Assembly (NCBI GenBank): GCA_035693825.1
Contig: DASSGB010000033.1
Coordinates: forward strand, 1 to 11,241
DNA from: MGOM01 sp035693825
Lineage (GTDB): Bacteria > Chloroflexota > Anaerolineae > Anaerolineales > E44-bin32
DNA: 11,241 nt
Reading direction: 5' to 3'
Part shown: piece by piece, positions 1-7,709 of the stretch
Layout: each line of letters starts with the position of its first letter
Numbering within the stretch: the first letter of the stretch is position 1
Position numbers and translations under genes: made by a program
The notes under the pieces: model-generated
The model's input: the letters and a program-made list of their open reading frames with translations, nothing else
Told to the model about the DNA's origin: nothing
The model's database searches: none

Positions 1-650
1 GCCACGCCACCTTCCTTAAAGAACTCATCCCCAAGCAATACGACGAGCAGATGGATACCATCGTGCGAAGCGCCATGCGCCTCAAGGACATCATTGAGGA
101 CATGGCCTCGATTTCCCACAAGGATGAGGGACAGTCGCGCGTCCGGCGGGCGCCCTTCTCGATGAGCAAGCTGGTCGAAGATGCGGTCAGCCGATTCCGC
201 GAATCCGCCGCTGAGAAGCAGATCGAGATCGGATTCGACGTGCCCCCGAACGATTCGCTGCTGGTCCACGGCGACCGCGACAAGATCGACGTGGCGCTGA
301 CCAACCTGGTCCGCAACGCGGTCACGTTCACCGACCGCGGGGGCCAGATCGGGGTCAAGGCCGAGTCGGAAGGCGGCTTCATTCGCGTGTACGTCGTCGA
401 TACCGGGATCGGCATTCCGGGCGGCGAGGTCGAGAGGGTGTTCGAACGCTTCTACCAGGTGGAATCGCACCTGACCCGCAAGCATGGAGGCATGGGCCTG
501 GGGCTGTCGATCGCCAAGGCCATGATCGAGATGCATAACGGGCAGATCTGGTGCGAGAGCAAGGAAGGCCTGGGGAGCCTGTTCTGCTTCGTCCTGCCGG
601 TCGGCGAACGGCAGGCGACGGCCGCATCCAAAGTCTTCAAGACAGCTTGA
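1..650 (+). CDS. Sensor histidine kinase, C-terminal part (5' end outside window)
   Basis: The frame is open from base 3 with no start in the window, so this is the 3' part of a longer gene. The first ~45 residues look like the second helix of the dimerisation domain; the phosphorylated histidine lies upstream and is not visible. The ATPase domain is complete: N box (LTNLVRNAV), G1 box (VDTGIGIP), F box (ERFYQVE) and G2 box (GGMGLGLSI), ending near FCFVLPVG with a short tail. From the family, it should autophosphorylate from ATP and pass phosphate to a response regulator. The input domain and partner are not visible. The degenerate regulator at 6877-7563 is distant and on the other strand, so pairing is not implied. 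Kinase class is secure; signal is unknown. Confidence 0.94.
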   Translation, partial: HATFLKELIPKQYDEQMDTIVRSAMRLKDIIEDMASISHKDEGQSRVRRAPFSMSKLVEDAVSRFRESAAEKQIEIGFDVPPNDSLLVHGDRDKIDVALTNLVRNAVTFTDRGGQIGVKAESEGGFIRVYVVDTGIGIPGGEVERVFERFYQVESHLTRKHGGMGLGLSIAKAMIEMHNGQIWCESKEGLGSLFCFVLPVGERQATAASKVFKTA

Positions 651-660
651 AGGCAGTGGC

Positions 661-690
661 CAGTGGTCAGCGACCGTTTGCTGACCACTG
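661..690 (+). terminator. Hairpin after the histidine kinase gene, built from repeat sequence
   Basis: CAGTGGTCAGC (661-671) and GCTGACCACTG (680-690) form a perfect 11-bp stem with an 8-nt loop, starting 11 bases after the kinase stop codon. No T-tract follows, so intrinsic termination is uncertain; it may instead be a 3'-end processing or protective hairpin. The arms use the same ACTGACC/GGTCAGT words as the heptad repeats just downstream. Confidence 0.4.
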
Positions 691-693
691 AAC

Positions 694-721
694 ACTCACC
701 ACTCACCACTCACCACTGACC
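694..721 (+). repeat. Tandem heptad repeat ACT(C/G)ACC, four units
   Basis: ACTCACC occurs three times in a row (694-700, 701-707, 708-714), followed by ACTGACC (715-721). The same four-unit arrangement recurs at 10177-10204 before the phytol-kinase-like gene. The last unit here overlaps the likely -35 box of the tRNA promoter. Confidence 0.85.
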
Positions 722-745
722 ACTAGACATGCCCTCTGATATAAT
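716..745 (+). promoter_or_regulatory. Promoter of tRNA-Pro
   Basis: A perfect TATAAT -10 box lies at 740-745. CTGACC (716-721), four of six matches to TTGACA, sits 18 bases upstream and comes from the last heptad unit. Transcription would begin near 752, giving a leader of about 7 nt before the tRNA at 759. The -10 box is convincing; the -35 box is weaker. Confidence 0.7.
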
Positions 746-758
746 GCCGCGAGTCTTT

Positions 759-833
759 CGGGGCGTGGCTCAGCCCGGCTAGAGCGCACGGTTCGGGTCC
801 GTGAGGTCCCGGGTTCAAATCCCGGCGCCCCGA
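759..833 (+). tRNA. tRNA-Pro, anticodon CGG
   Basis: A full cloverleaf can be drawn. The acceptor stem is CGGGGCG (759-765) with CGCCCCG (826-832). The D stem is GCTC (768-771) with GAGC (782-785). The anticodon stem is CACGG (787-791) with CCGTG (799-803), around loop TTCGGGT with anticodon CGG at 794-796. The T stem is CCGGG (809-813) with CCCGG (821-825), around loop TTCAAAT. Discriminator A is at 833 and CCA is not fully encoded, so CCA-adding enzyme is needed. G37 after a CGG anticodon is typical of proline tRNAs; it reads CCG codons. Confidence 0.96.
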
Positions 834-834
834 C

Positions 835-879
835 AGCAAGGCCGCCGTCCTGAGCTTGTCGAAGGGCGGCGGTTTTGCT
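835..879 (+). terminator. Rho-independent terminator of tRNA-Pro
   Basis: CCGCCGTCCT (842-851) pairs with AGGGCGGCGG (863-872) through 10 bp with one G-T pair, followed by TTTT (873-876). AGCAA (835-839) and TTGCT (875-879) extend the stem. The loop and inner arms carry a common bacterial repeat word (TGAGCTTGTCGAAGG), and the core resembles the hairpin at 5153-5191. Confidence 0.75.
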
Positions 880-928
880 GACCCGCGGCGGTAGAATCCC
901 CTTGTTCGATCCTCCCCGGAGCGATCCC

Positions 929-2581
<1,653 letters not shown>

Positions 2582-2606
2582 GTCGGGTAGCCCGTCGCGA
2601 GCTAGA

Positions 2607-2643
2607 CCACAAACCCGGTTTCCTTCGGAAACCGGGTTTGTGT
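2607..2643 (+). terminator. Strong palindromic terminator after hutU
   Basis: A 17-bp perfect inverted repeat (2607-2623 with 2627-2643) has a TTC loop; its core is AAACCCGGTTTCC. It begins 25 bases after the hutU stop. The following T run is short (TGTTT), so it may act in either direction. It shares outer arms AAACCCG/CGGGTTT and the TTC loop with the hairpin at 3620-3652. Confidence 0.75.
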
Positions 2644-3010
2644 TTCCCCCGCCGCCAGATTGGCCCGATTCATGCAACCGGGGCGAGAGCCACCGGCGAC
2701 GTGTGCCTGTGGCCAGGAGTGCAGACGTGGATCATGCGACGCCACTCGACGACCTTCGCCGGCCTCACCCGGATCAGGCCCGGATCGACCGTGAAGCGGC
2801 CGCGATGCTCCTTCGAACGGCTCCGTCCCACCTCGGGCGAGTCGACTCCGACAGATCCGTGGGCGGCGACGATCGCTCCCACGTGCTGCCCCCGCTCCGT
2901 CGACCGGATCCTGGGTCCTGATGGCCGCGCGGCACATCCGACGTGACGGTCGCAACCGTACGTGAAGAGGCATCGCCAGGTCGGAGCCCCGCGTCCTCCA
3001 GCGCCGTCTC
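2644..3010. other. Intergenic stretch without a supportable gene
   Basis: Both strands are open in several frames, as expected for GC-rich DNA, but none has a good ribosome site plus a recognisable protein. The best minus-strand candidate (2670-2882, 70 codons, GTG start) resembles nothing I know. It could be decayed coding sequence or a long leader for the small gene at 3023; I see no clear RNA structure. Confidence 0.4.
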
Positions 3011-3022
3011 GAGGTGGAGCCC

Positions 3023-3274
3023 ATGGCCGTCGTACCCGTGACTGACGAATATCGACTGCTCGTGCATTTCGAACGCATTCGGATTCCCGGCCTGGTCGAC
3101 ACCATGAGCAGCCAGGCGCCGGAGATTGTCCGTGCCGTCGATGTCCTGGCCGAGAAGTCCCTGAAGTCGGCTCAGGAGATGGGCAAGGAAGGCTGGCGAC
3201 TTGTGTCGCATTCGGTGGATTTCACGGCCGGCATGGCGGTCATGACCCTCACGCTCGCTCGTCCTCAAGTGTAG
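3023..3274 (+). CDS. Small DUF4177-like protein
   Basis: 83 residues, soluble, with no signal peptide or membrane segment. The C-terminal half carries EMGKEGWRLVSH followed by a beta-strand pattern ending MTLTLARP. This resembles the small DUF4177 family, whose members carry a conserved (G)xEGWELVS motif and have no established function. The N-terminal half (EYRLLVHFERIRI) looks like a first beta strand. ATG 3023 is preferred because GAGGT lies 7 bases upstream; a GTG at 3014 would add three residues. No terminator follows directly. It stands alone between hutU and a doubtful ORF, so context gives no role. The gene looks real; the family call is tentative. Confidence 0.7.
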   Translation: MAVVPVTDEYRLLVHFERIRIPGLVDTMSSQAPEIVRAVDVLAEKSLKSAQEMGKEGWRLVSHSVDFTAGMAVMTLTLARPQV

Positions 3275-3310
3275 GACCCCCAAGCTTCGATTCTTCCCCC
3301 TCGACTGGGA

Positions 3311-3339
3311 TTGTCTGCAGCCGACTGTCCGGCTAGTAT
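3311..3339 (+). promoter_or_regulatory. Candidate sigma-70 promoter for a leaderless ORF
   Basis: TTGTCT (3311-3316) and TAGTAT (3334-3339) are separated by exactly 17 bases; each matches four of six consensus positions. Transcription would start at about 3346, which is the ATG of the next ORF, implying a leaderless mRNA. Confidence 0.4.
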
Positions 3340-3345
3340 GCTGGC

Positions 3346-3609
3346 ATGCGAACGGAAGAGTTGCTGCGAAGACACGCGGAAGACCGCGTCCTGCGTGAGA
3401 ACTTCGACGCCGGGTATTCCGTGCTGGGTGTGGTGACGGCGCCGGATCGGGCTCAGGCCCGACTCGACCCGGCGACAGACGACCAGCAACACGTCGGCGG
3501 GGCGCCACCGGCGGAAGGTAGGGGCCAAGCACCGTTCACCTGCGCCTCACAAAGCGAAGCGCAGGGGCAGGCGTGCGAGACCCCTACCGTGTTGCGACGA
3601 CGATCCTGA
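3346..3609 (+). CDS. Doubtful small ORF, possibly leaderless and extended by a repeat
   Basis: The reading frame gives 87 residues. The first ~55 (beginning MRTEELLRRHAEDRVLRE) have reasonable codon use and a predicted amphipathic helix. From about residue 58 the frame runs through the inverted-repeat element at 3517-3588, so the C-terminus is repeat-derived and the original protein, if any, was probably altered by its insertion. There is no Shine-Dalgarno, but a promoter with 17-bp spacing ends 6 bases before the ATG. I do not recognise the protein. It could be a gene remnant or chance ORF. Confidence 0.3.
   Translation: MRTEELLRRHAEDRVLRENFDAGYSVLGVVTAPDRAQARLDPATDDQQHVGGAPPAEGRGQAPFTCASQSEAQGQACETPTVLRRRS
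3517..3588 (+). repeat. Short inverted-repeat element related to the 10975-11184 element
   Basis: Ends are GGTAGGGG (3517-3524) and CCCCTACC (3581-3588), with an inner inverted pair CTGCGC (3540-3545) and GCGCAG (3559-3564). By hand alignment, 3517-3575 matches the reverse complement of 11125-11183 at 53 of 59 positions without gaps. It has no coding capacity of its own and looks like a non-autonomous, MITE-like or REP-like repeat. Confidence 0.8.
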
Positions 3610-3619
3610 GACTCGAATC

Positions 3620-3652
3620 CCAAACCCGTCTTGCTTCGCAAGACGGGTTTGG
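3620..3652. terminator. Bidirectional hairpin between convergent transcripts
   Basis: A perfect 15-bp stem (3620-3634 with 3638-3652) has loop TTC and core AAACCCGTCTTGC. It lies between the plus-strand ORF ending at 3609 and the minus-strand kamA stop at 3667, the right place for a shared terminator. Outer arms are the same as in the hutU terminator while the inner six bases differ with pairing kept. Confidence 0.7.
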
Positions 3653-3666
3653 CCCGGCCTCAAGGG

Positions 3667-5031
3667 TTATTCGCCCGAGTCCTTCTTGGGAGGCAAGGCA
3701 GGCGCCGGTTCGCCGATCCCGAGAGGCTGCCATTTGGTGGGATCGGAACGCAGGCGATGCATCCCCCCGCCCCGCGCGTGCACCTCGTCGAAGCCCTCCG
3801 GCTTGATGAACATCCCTTCCCCGTCGAGCAGGCCCGTGATTCCCGCCTGCCCAGGCTCGGGGCGCTTCGACTGGCAGTAGGGACATCGAGCGGAGTCATG
3901 CGGTTGGTACACGATCGGCTCTTCGTAGGTCGTCACGTAGCCTTCGAAGTTGCGCAGCACAACTTTGTGATCCGACTGGCTGATGGCGTAGTTGGGCATC
4001 ACGGGGATCTTGCCGCCGCCGCCCGGAGCATCGACGACGTAGGTCGGGACGGCATAGCCGGACGTGTGTCCGCGCAGCCCCTCCATGATTTCGATGCCCT
4101 TGCCCACCGGCGTTCGGAAGTGGCCCGAGCCCTCCACCAGATCGCACTGATACAGGTAGTACGGACGGACTCGGATGCGAACCAGATCCTGCACCAGTTG
4201 CCGCTGGATGTGAACGCAATCGTTGACACCCGCCAGCAGGACGGATTGATTGCCGAGAGGCACGCCGGCCCTCGTCATGCGGTCGCAGGCGTCGGCCAGC
4301 TCCTGCGTGATCTCGTTCGGATGGTTCACATGGATATTGAGCCATATCGGGTGATTCCGTTGCAGCACATCGCACAGCTCTTCGTCCACCCGCATCGGCA
4401 TGAATACCGGCACCCTCGATCCGATCCGAATGATTTCGATGTGATCGATTTCGCGCAGGCGGGCGATCAGTTCGGCGAAAAGCTTCGGCGCCAGCGTCAA
4501 TGGATCTCCCCCGGACAGAAGCACGTCGCGCACCTGGGGGGTCCGCTTGAGGTAGTCGATCTGCATGTCGAACTCGGCGCGCGAGAACTGCTCGCTCGGC
4601 TCGCCCACGATGCGCGAACGGGTGCAGTAGCGGCAGTAGGAGGCGCATTGCGTCGTGACCAGCATCAGAACGCGATCGGGGTAGCGATGAACGAGGCCGG
4701 GCACGGGCGAGTGCGCGTCCTCGGCCAGGGAATCCTCCATCATCGCCGTGAACGGCTCCATCTCGGCCGCGGTCGGGATGACCTGCTTGCGGATGGGATC
4801 GTCCGGGTCGTTCGGATCGATGAGCGAGATGAAGTAGGGAGTGATGTCGACGCGGAACAGATGCGTGGCCGACAGGGCTTTCTTCTCGCTGTCCGTCAGC
4901 TTGAGGATCTGTCCGATTTCCTCGACCGAGTTGAGGCGGTGACTCAGTTGCCAACGCCAGCTGTTCCATTGATCGTCCGCTACGTCGGCATACACCGGAG
5001 CGCGACGGGACGGGAAGACACGTTTGGTCAT
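3667..5031 (-). CDS. kamA: Lysine 2,3-aminomutase (radical SAM, PLP)
   Basis: 454 residues. It should convert L-lysine to L-beta-lysine using a [4Fe-4S] cluster, S-adenosylmethionine and PLP. The cluster motif CxxxCxxC is C129, C133, C136. PLP would bind Lys341 in GGGGKIPVMPNY. SGGDPLTL is the SAM-contact motif. Asp297 (CDLVEGSGHFRTPV) and Asp334 (VVDAPGGGGK) match the two aspartates that hold the lysine side-chain amine in the Clostridium subterminale enzyme; glutamate 2,3-aminomutases differ there, so lysine is the likely substrate. Cys272, Cys383 and Cys386 fit the zinc site, and the long C-terminal region argues against the shorter EpmB type. GGAGG lies 9 bases before ATG 5031. It is last in a minus-strand run behind an ATP-grasp ligase and a LysW-like protein; no ablB acetyltransferase is present. 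Confidence 0.95.
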   Translation of the reverse strand: MTKRVFPSRRAPVYADVADDQWNSWRWQLSHRLNSVEEIGQILKLTDSEKKALSATHLFRVDITPYFISLIDPNDPDDPIRKQVIPTAAEMEPFTAMMEDSLAEDAHSPVPGLVHRYPDRVLMLVTTQCASYCRYCTRSRIVGEPSEQFSRAEFDMQIDYLKRTPQVRDVLLSGGDPLTLAPKLFAELIARLREIDHIEIIRIGSRVPVFMPMRVDEELCDVLQRNHPIWLNIHVNHPNEITQELADACDRMTRAGVPLGNQSVLLAGVNDCVHIQRQLVQDLVRIRVRPYYLYQCDLVEGSGHFRTPVGKGIEIMEGLRGHTSGYAVPTYVVDAPGGGGKIPVMPNYAISQSDHKVVLRNFEGYVTTYEEPIVYQPHDSARCPYCQSKRPEPGQAGITGLLDGEGMFIKPEGFDEVHARGGGMHRLRSDPTKWQPLGIGEPAPALPPKKDSGE

Positions 5032-5152
5032 AACCTTCTACCTCCACGGGTCAGCCGGCGCACCGGCGCCGGTCTGGTCCGAGTTTACACCTGCACCTGC
5101 CCAATAGCTCTCGGGGCGATTGTACACTGCCACCCTCAGCCCCCGGCGCGGC

Positions 5153-5191
5153 GCGGTCGCCGCCCTTCGGAATTCGCAGGACGGCGACCGC
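5153..5191 (-). repeat. Hairpin in the leader between ATP-grasp gene and kamA
   Basis: GCGGTCGCCGCCCT (5153-5166) and AGGACGGCGACCGC (5178-5191) form a 14-bp stem with one G-T pair and an 11-nt loop holding GAATTC. Read on the minus strand its core GCCGTCCTG...CGAAGGGCGGC equals that of the tRNA terminator at 842-872. No T-tract follows, so it may be a processing or stability element. The surrounding 185-bp gap also holds a minus-strand TACAAT (5119-5124), which could be a -10 box for kamA alone, without a clear -35. Confidence 0.6.
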
Positions 5192-5216
5192 CCTCGTTTC
5201 GCCAACCGATGGACGA

Positions 5217-6410
5217 TCAGGCGCCGGCCGCGCCCCAAACCCGGGCCAGCTGGCGGGCCTTCTGACGCGCCCGCGCCGGAAGCGCATCCGGGATCGGCCT
5301 CGGCTCGAATGGCAAACCGAAGCGCTCGGCAGCCAGGTACAGGATCTCCGAGATCAGGTCGTCGTAGACCATACCCTCGGCCGCCGCCATGATGCACAGG
5401 TCGCTGATCACCGGGTTCAGGCCCGGCAGCGTATTGATTTCCAACAGATACGGCTCTCCGTCCGCACCCAGTCGGAAATCGACTCGCGAGACATCGCACA
5501 CATCCAGGGCCTCGGCCGCCCGCAGCGTTAGGTCGACCAGCCGCTTGCGCAGCGACTCGGGAATGCGCGCCGGGCACAGGTAATCCGGCGCACCGTTCAC
5601 GCCGATGTCGAACGATTTGGCGTCATGACCATAGATGCCGGGGGTCGAGGCGATGCCGCTGTCGATTTCGAGCACCGGGAACACGTGGTAGCCGTTGGCG
5701 TCGTACAGCCACGGGCGCATGCGCCGCCCCGACTTTCCGCGGTTGCCGATGAACCCGACCGTGAATTCACGGCCTGGGAGCATCTCTTCCACGAGGGCCG
5801 GCTGGTGATAGTTCTCCAGCACCCAGGCGATGCGCTTCCGCAACGCGGTCTCATCCTTGACCACCGCGCCCGGATCCACGCCCATGCCCGTGCCTTCGCG
5901 CGAAGGCTTGACGAAAAGCGGGAAGTGAAGGGACGGATCGAGGGCCTCGTCGGGCTTCAGGAATTCCTGGAAAGCGGCCGTCGGCAGGCCGGCATCGCGC
6001 CAGATGCGTTTGGTGCGCGTCTTGTCCAGAGACAAGGCGTTGGCCACGACGCGCGAGGCGGTATAGGGGATGCCGAGCAGTTCGCACAGAGCCGGGACCT
6101 GGGCCTCGCGCCCATCACCATCGATCCCCTCGGCGATGTTGAAGCAGATGTGAGGCCGAAGACTGATGAGCACGTCCGGCAAGGTGCTGTCGCCGGCGCA
6201 GACGTGCACGTAATGCCCATCCGCCTCGAGCGCCCGGGCGAGGGCCTCCACGGTGCTGTGCCGGTCGAACTCGGCTCCGGCGTCAGGAGGCGCGTCCGGA
6301 CCCCACTCCACATCGTCCTTCAGGTTGACGATGAGGGCGATTCGCCAGGGGCCATGTCGGTGGGTAGACCCGGGCGGCCTCCGTTTCTTGATACTCTGTG
6401 CGTAGCGCAT
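5217..6410 (-). CDS. ATP-grasp ligase, D-alanine-D-alanine ligase-like
   Basis: 397 residues, cytoplasmic. A basic 22-residue N-terminal tail precedes the fold, which starts at WRIALIVNL. The region FNIAEGIDGDGREAQVPAL replaces the HGxxGEDG loop of true Ddl enzymes. The nucleotide loop is KPSREGTGMGV (Lys168 to Val178), then VEEMLPGREFTVGFIG, and the metal-binding LEINTLPG with Glu324 and Asn326. From the superfamily, it should activate a carboxylate as acyl phosphate and join it to an amine, giving a peptide-like bond. The altered substrate loop and the neighbours (LysW-like carrier upstream, kamA downstream) argue against a cell-wall Ddl role and suggest beta-lysine or a carrier as partner; that is inference. 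AGGAG lies 10 bases before ATG 6410. Confidence 0.88.
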   Translation of the reverse strand: MRYAQSIKKRRPPGSTHRHGPWRIALIVNLKDDVEWGPDAPPDAGAEFDRHSTVEALARALEADGHYVHVCAGDSTLPDVLISLRPHICFNIAEGIDGDGREAQVPALCELLGIPYTASRVVANALSLDKTRTKRIWRDAGLPTAAFQEFLKPDEALDPSLHFPLFVKPSREGTGMGVDPGAVVKDETALRKRIAWVLENYHQPALVEEMLPGREFTVGFIGNRGKSGRRMRPWLYDANGYHVFPVLEIDSGIASTPGIYGHDAKSFDIGVNGAPDYLCPARIPESLRKRLVDLTLRAAEALDVCDVSRVDFRLGADGEPYLLEINTLPGLNPVISDLCIMAAAEGMVYDDLISEILYLAAERFGLPFEPRPIPDALPARARQKARQLARVWGAAGA

Positions 6411-6531
6411 GTCTATCTTCTCCTATGCCTGGTTGTCACCCGCGCCTGTTATCGCGAAGGGAGAGCCTTCCCCCGACCTGATCGGACGGGCGAACGCTCT
6501 CCACCGTCGCGCCAGGGCGCGGATATCTCGG

Positions 6532-6759
6532 TCAGTACTTGGCCAGTCCATCGTCGACGTCGAACTCGTCCACACCTTCGGTGACGGGGTCGACCTGCTC
6601 CTGGATGGGGCCGTCAAAGGCCCAATCCAACTCGATCGGCGTCGCGCCCAGGACCTCCAGCCGAGTCCCGCACGCCGGGCACGTCAATCGTGCTCCAAGC
6701 TTCGGAGCTCCCCGGAAGTTCAGCCTGGTGCCACAACTCGGGCACGCTGCAGACGCCAT
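6532..6759 (-). CDS. LysW-like zinc-ribbon protein (possible amino-group carrier)
   Basis: 75 residues. Two knuckles, CPSC (Cys6, Cys9) and CPAC (Cys27, Cys30), enclose a spacer with PKLG, followed by GTRLEVLGATPIEL. This pattern, CPxCG...P.LG....CxxCG..LEV....P..L, is that of LysW/ArgW, the small acidic carrier that protects amino groups in lysine and arginine synthesis of Thermus and archaea. The tail after residue 48 is acidic as in LysW but about 20 residues longer, and it ends GLAKY instead of the EDWGE whose last Glu carries the substrate. The role may therefore differ, or it may be only a zinc-ribbon protein. AAGGAG lies 4 bases before ATG 6759, which fixes the start; a longer frame upstream adds unrelated sequence. 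It is 121 bp before the ATP-grasp gene, same strand. Confidence 0.8.
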   Translation of the reverse strand: MASAACPSCGTRLNFRGAPKLGARLTCPACGTRLEVLGATPIELDWAFDGPIQEQVDPVTEGVDEFDVDDGLAKY

Positions 6760-6816
6760 AGATCTCCTTCCAAGGCCGGATTTCGTCCGACCAGGGTAAG
6801 GAATACCGGAATGGCG

Positions 6817-6849
6817 CGCGATTGGTATGTGAAGGTTGTGCAAATCGCG
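6817..6849 (-). promoter_or_regulatory. Inverted repeat upstream of the LysW-like gene, possible operator
   Basis: CGCGATT (6817-6823) and AATCGCG (6843-6849) are perfect 7-bp arms with a 19-nt centre, between the response regulator stop and the LysW-like start. I see no good promoter beside it. It could be an operator for the cassette or a chance repeat in GC-rich DNA. Confidence 0.25.
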
Positions 6850-6876
6850 TGAGGATTTGGGACGGGCGCCGCGCGA

Positions 6877-7563
6877 TCAGGCTTCGCCCGTCTCGAAGAG
6901 GTATCCGACGCCTGGAACGGTCTGGATGAAGCGCGGTTTGTCGACGTCGGCCTCGATCTTTCGTCGCAGACGGCTGATGAGGCCGCGCACCAGGTCGCGA
7001 TCGCCCTCTCCGGAGTAACCCCAGACGCGTTCGACGATCGTTTCGGTCGGCAGAACCTGGCCGCGGTTGGTCATCAAGAGATACAGGAGGCGGAACTCCA
7101 GCTGCGTCAGGCGCCGCGGTTCACCCCCGTCGACGACAACGGCCCTCGTCGACGGGTCGAGCTCGATCGCCGGGAGAGTCAGAGTCGGCAGGGCGAAGGC
7201 CGGCGCAGCACCCGAGCGCCGCATGAGCGCCTGGGCATACGCTCCGAGCACGAGGGGCGAGACGGGCCGCGGCAGCACCAGGTCCGCGCCGGCGCGCAGC
7301 ATGTCGCACAGCTTGTCTTCCTCGACGGGATCGACGATCACCAACAGGGGGACGTCCGTCACGGCGCGCACCGAGGCGATGTCCTTGCTCAGTGCGCGCC
7401 CGTCGCCCAGGGCTGCCACGATCATGTCGGCCGGCCGGTCCAACCAGGTGGCCAACACGGCAGGCAGCCCCACGCTGGTGGCGACCGCCAGCCCGGCATG
7501 CCGGAGGATGAAACCCAGCACGTCGCGTTCGTCCTGGTCCGAAGCCACCAGAATCGCCTGCAC
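6877..7563 (-). CDS. OmpR/PhoB-type response regulator with degenerate receiver
   Basis: 228 residues from GTG 7563. Residues 1-115 keep the receiver outline (start QAILVASDQDE, end GADLVLPRP) but lose the chemistry. The expected phosphoacceptor Asp is Ala51 (DMIVAALGDG), the switch Thr/Ser is Val77, the conserved Lys is Arg99, and one acidic-pocket residue is Ser8. Residues 127-228 are a winged-helix DNA-binding domain (RRLTQLEFRLLYLL, VERVWGY, RGLISRLRRKIE, TVPGVGYLF), which looks intact. It probably binds DNA without classical phosphorylation. A GTG at 7656 would extend the frame through the GGCACCAGG repeat and is rejected; GGAGG lies 11 bases before 7563. No histidine kinase is adjacent. 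It precedes the LysW-like gene by 117 bp on the same strand and may regulate it. Confidence 0.88.
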   Translation of the reverse strand: MQAILVASDQDERDVLGFILRHAGLAVATSVGLPAVLATWLDRPADMIVAALGDGRALSKDIASVRAVTDVPLLVIVDPVEEDKLCDMLRAGADLVLPRPVSPLVLGAYAQALMRRSGAAPAFALPTLTLPAIELDPSTRAVVVDGGEPRRLTQLEFRLLYLLMTNRGQVLPTETIVERVWGYSGEGDRDLVRGLISRLRRKIEADVDKPRFIQTVPGVGYLFETGEA

Positions 7564-7627
7564 CGATGAAAGAACCTCCGCGGCGATTGTAAGGCCGCGG
7601 ACGGTAGGGTGCAATGTGGCCAGGTCT

Positions 7628-7694
7628 GGCACCAGGGCACAAGGACAACAAGGCACCAGGGTGACCGTTTCTGGTGCCCTGGTGCCCTGGTGCC
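7628..7694 (-). repeat. GGCACCAGG inverted-repeat cluster, possible terminator of the cytochrome operon
   Basis: GGCACCAGGGCAC (7628-7640) is inverted as GTGCCCTGGTGCC at 7674-7686 and again, overlapping, at 7682-7694; another GGCACCAGGG lies at 7652-7661. It can fold into alternative long hairpins just after the cytochrome c stop (7710 on the minus strand), so termination or mRNA 3'-end protection is plausible. It has no clean T-tract. Confidence 0.6.
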
Positions 7695-7709
7695 TCGGTG
7701 CCCCGGCGC

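Noticed and set aside
694..721. CRISPR array
   Set aside because: Units are 7 bp in direct tandem without spacers, and no cas genes are present.
3631..5265. Plus-strand ORF of 544 codons
   Set aside because: Antisense to kamA, whose catalytic motifs are complete; the plus-strand translation has no family signature.
5625..6584. Plus-strand ORF of 319 codons
   Set aside because: Antisense to the ATP-grasp gene and the end of the LysW-like gene; no ribosome site or known motif.
7564..7656. N-terminal extension of the response regulator (MPCCPCALVP...)
   Set aside because: Encoded partly by the GGCACCAGG repeat cluster; the receiver fold starts at GTG 7563.
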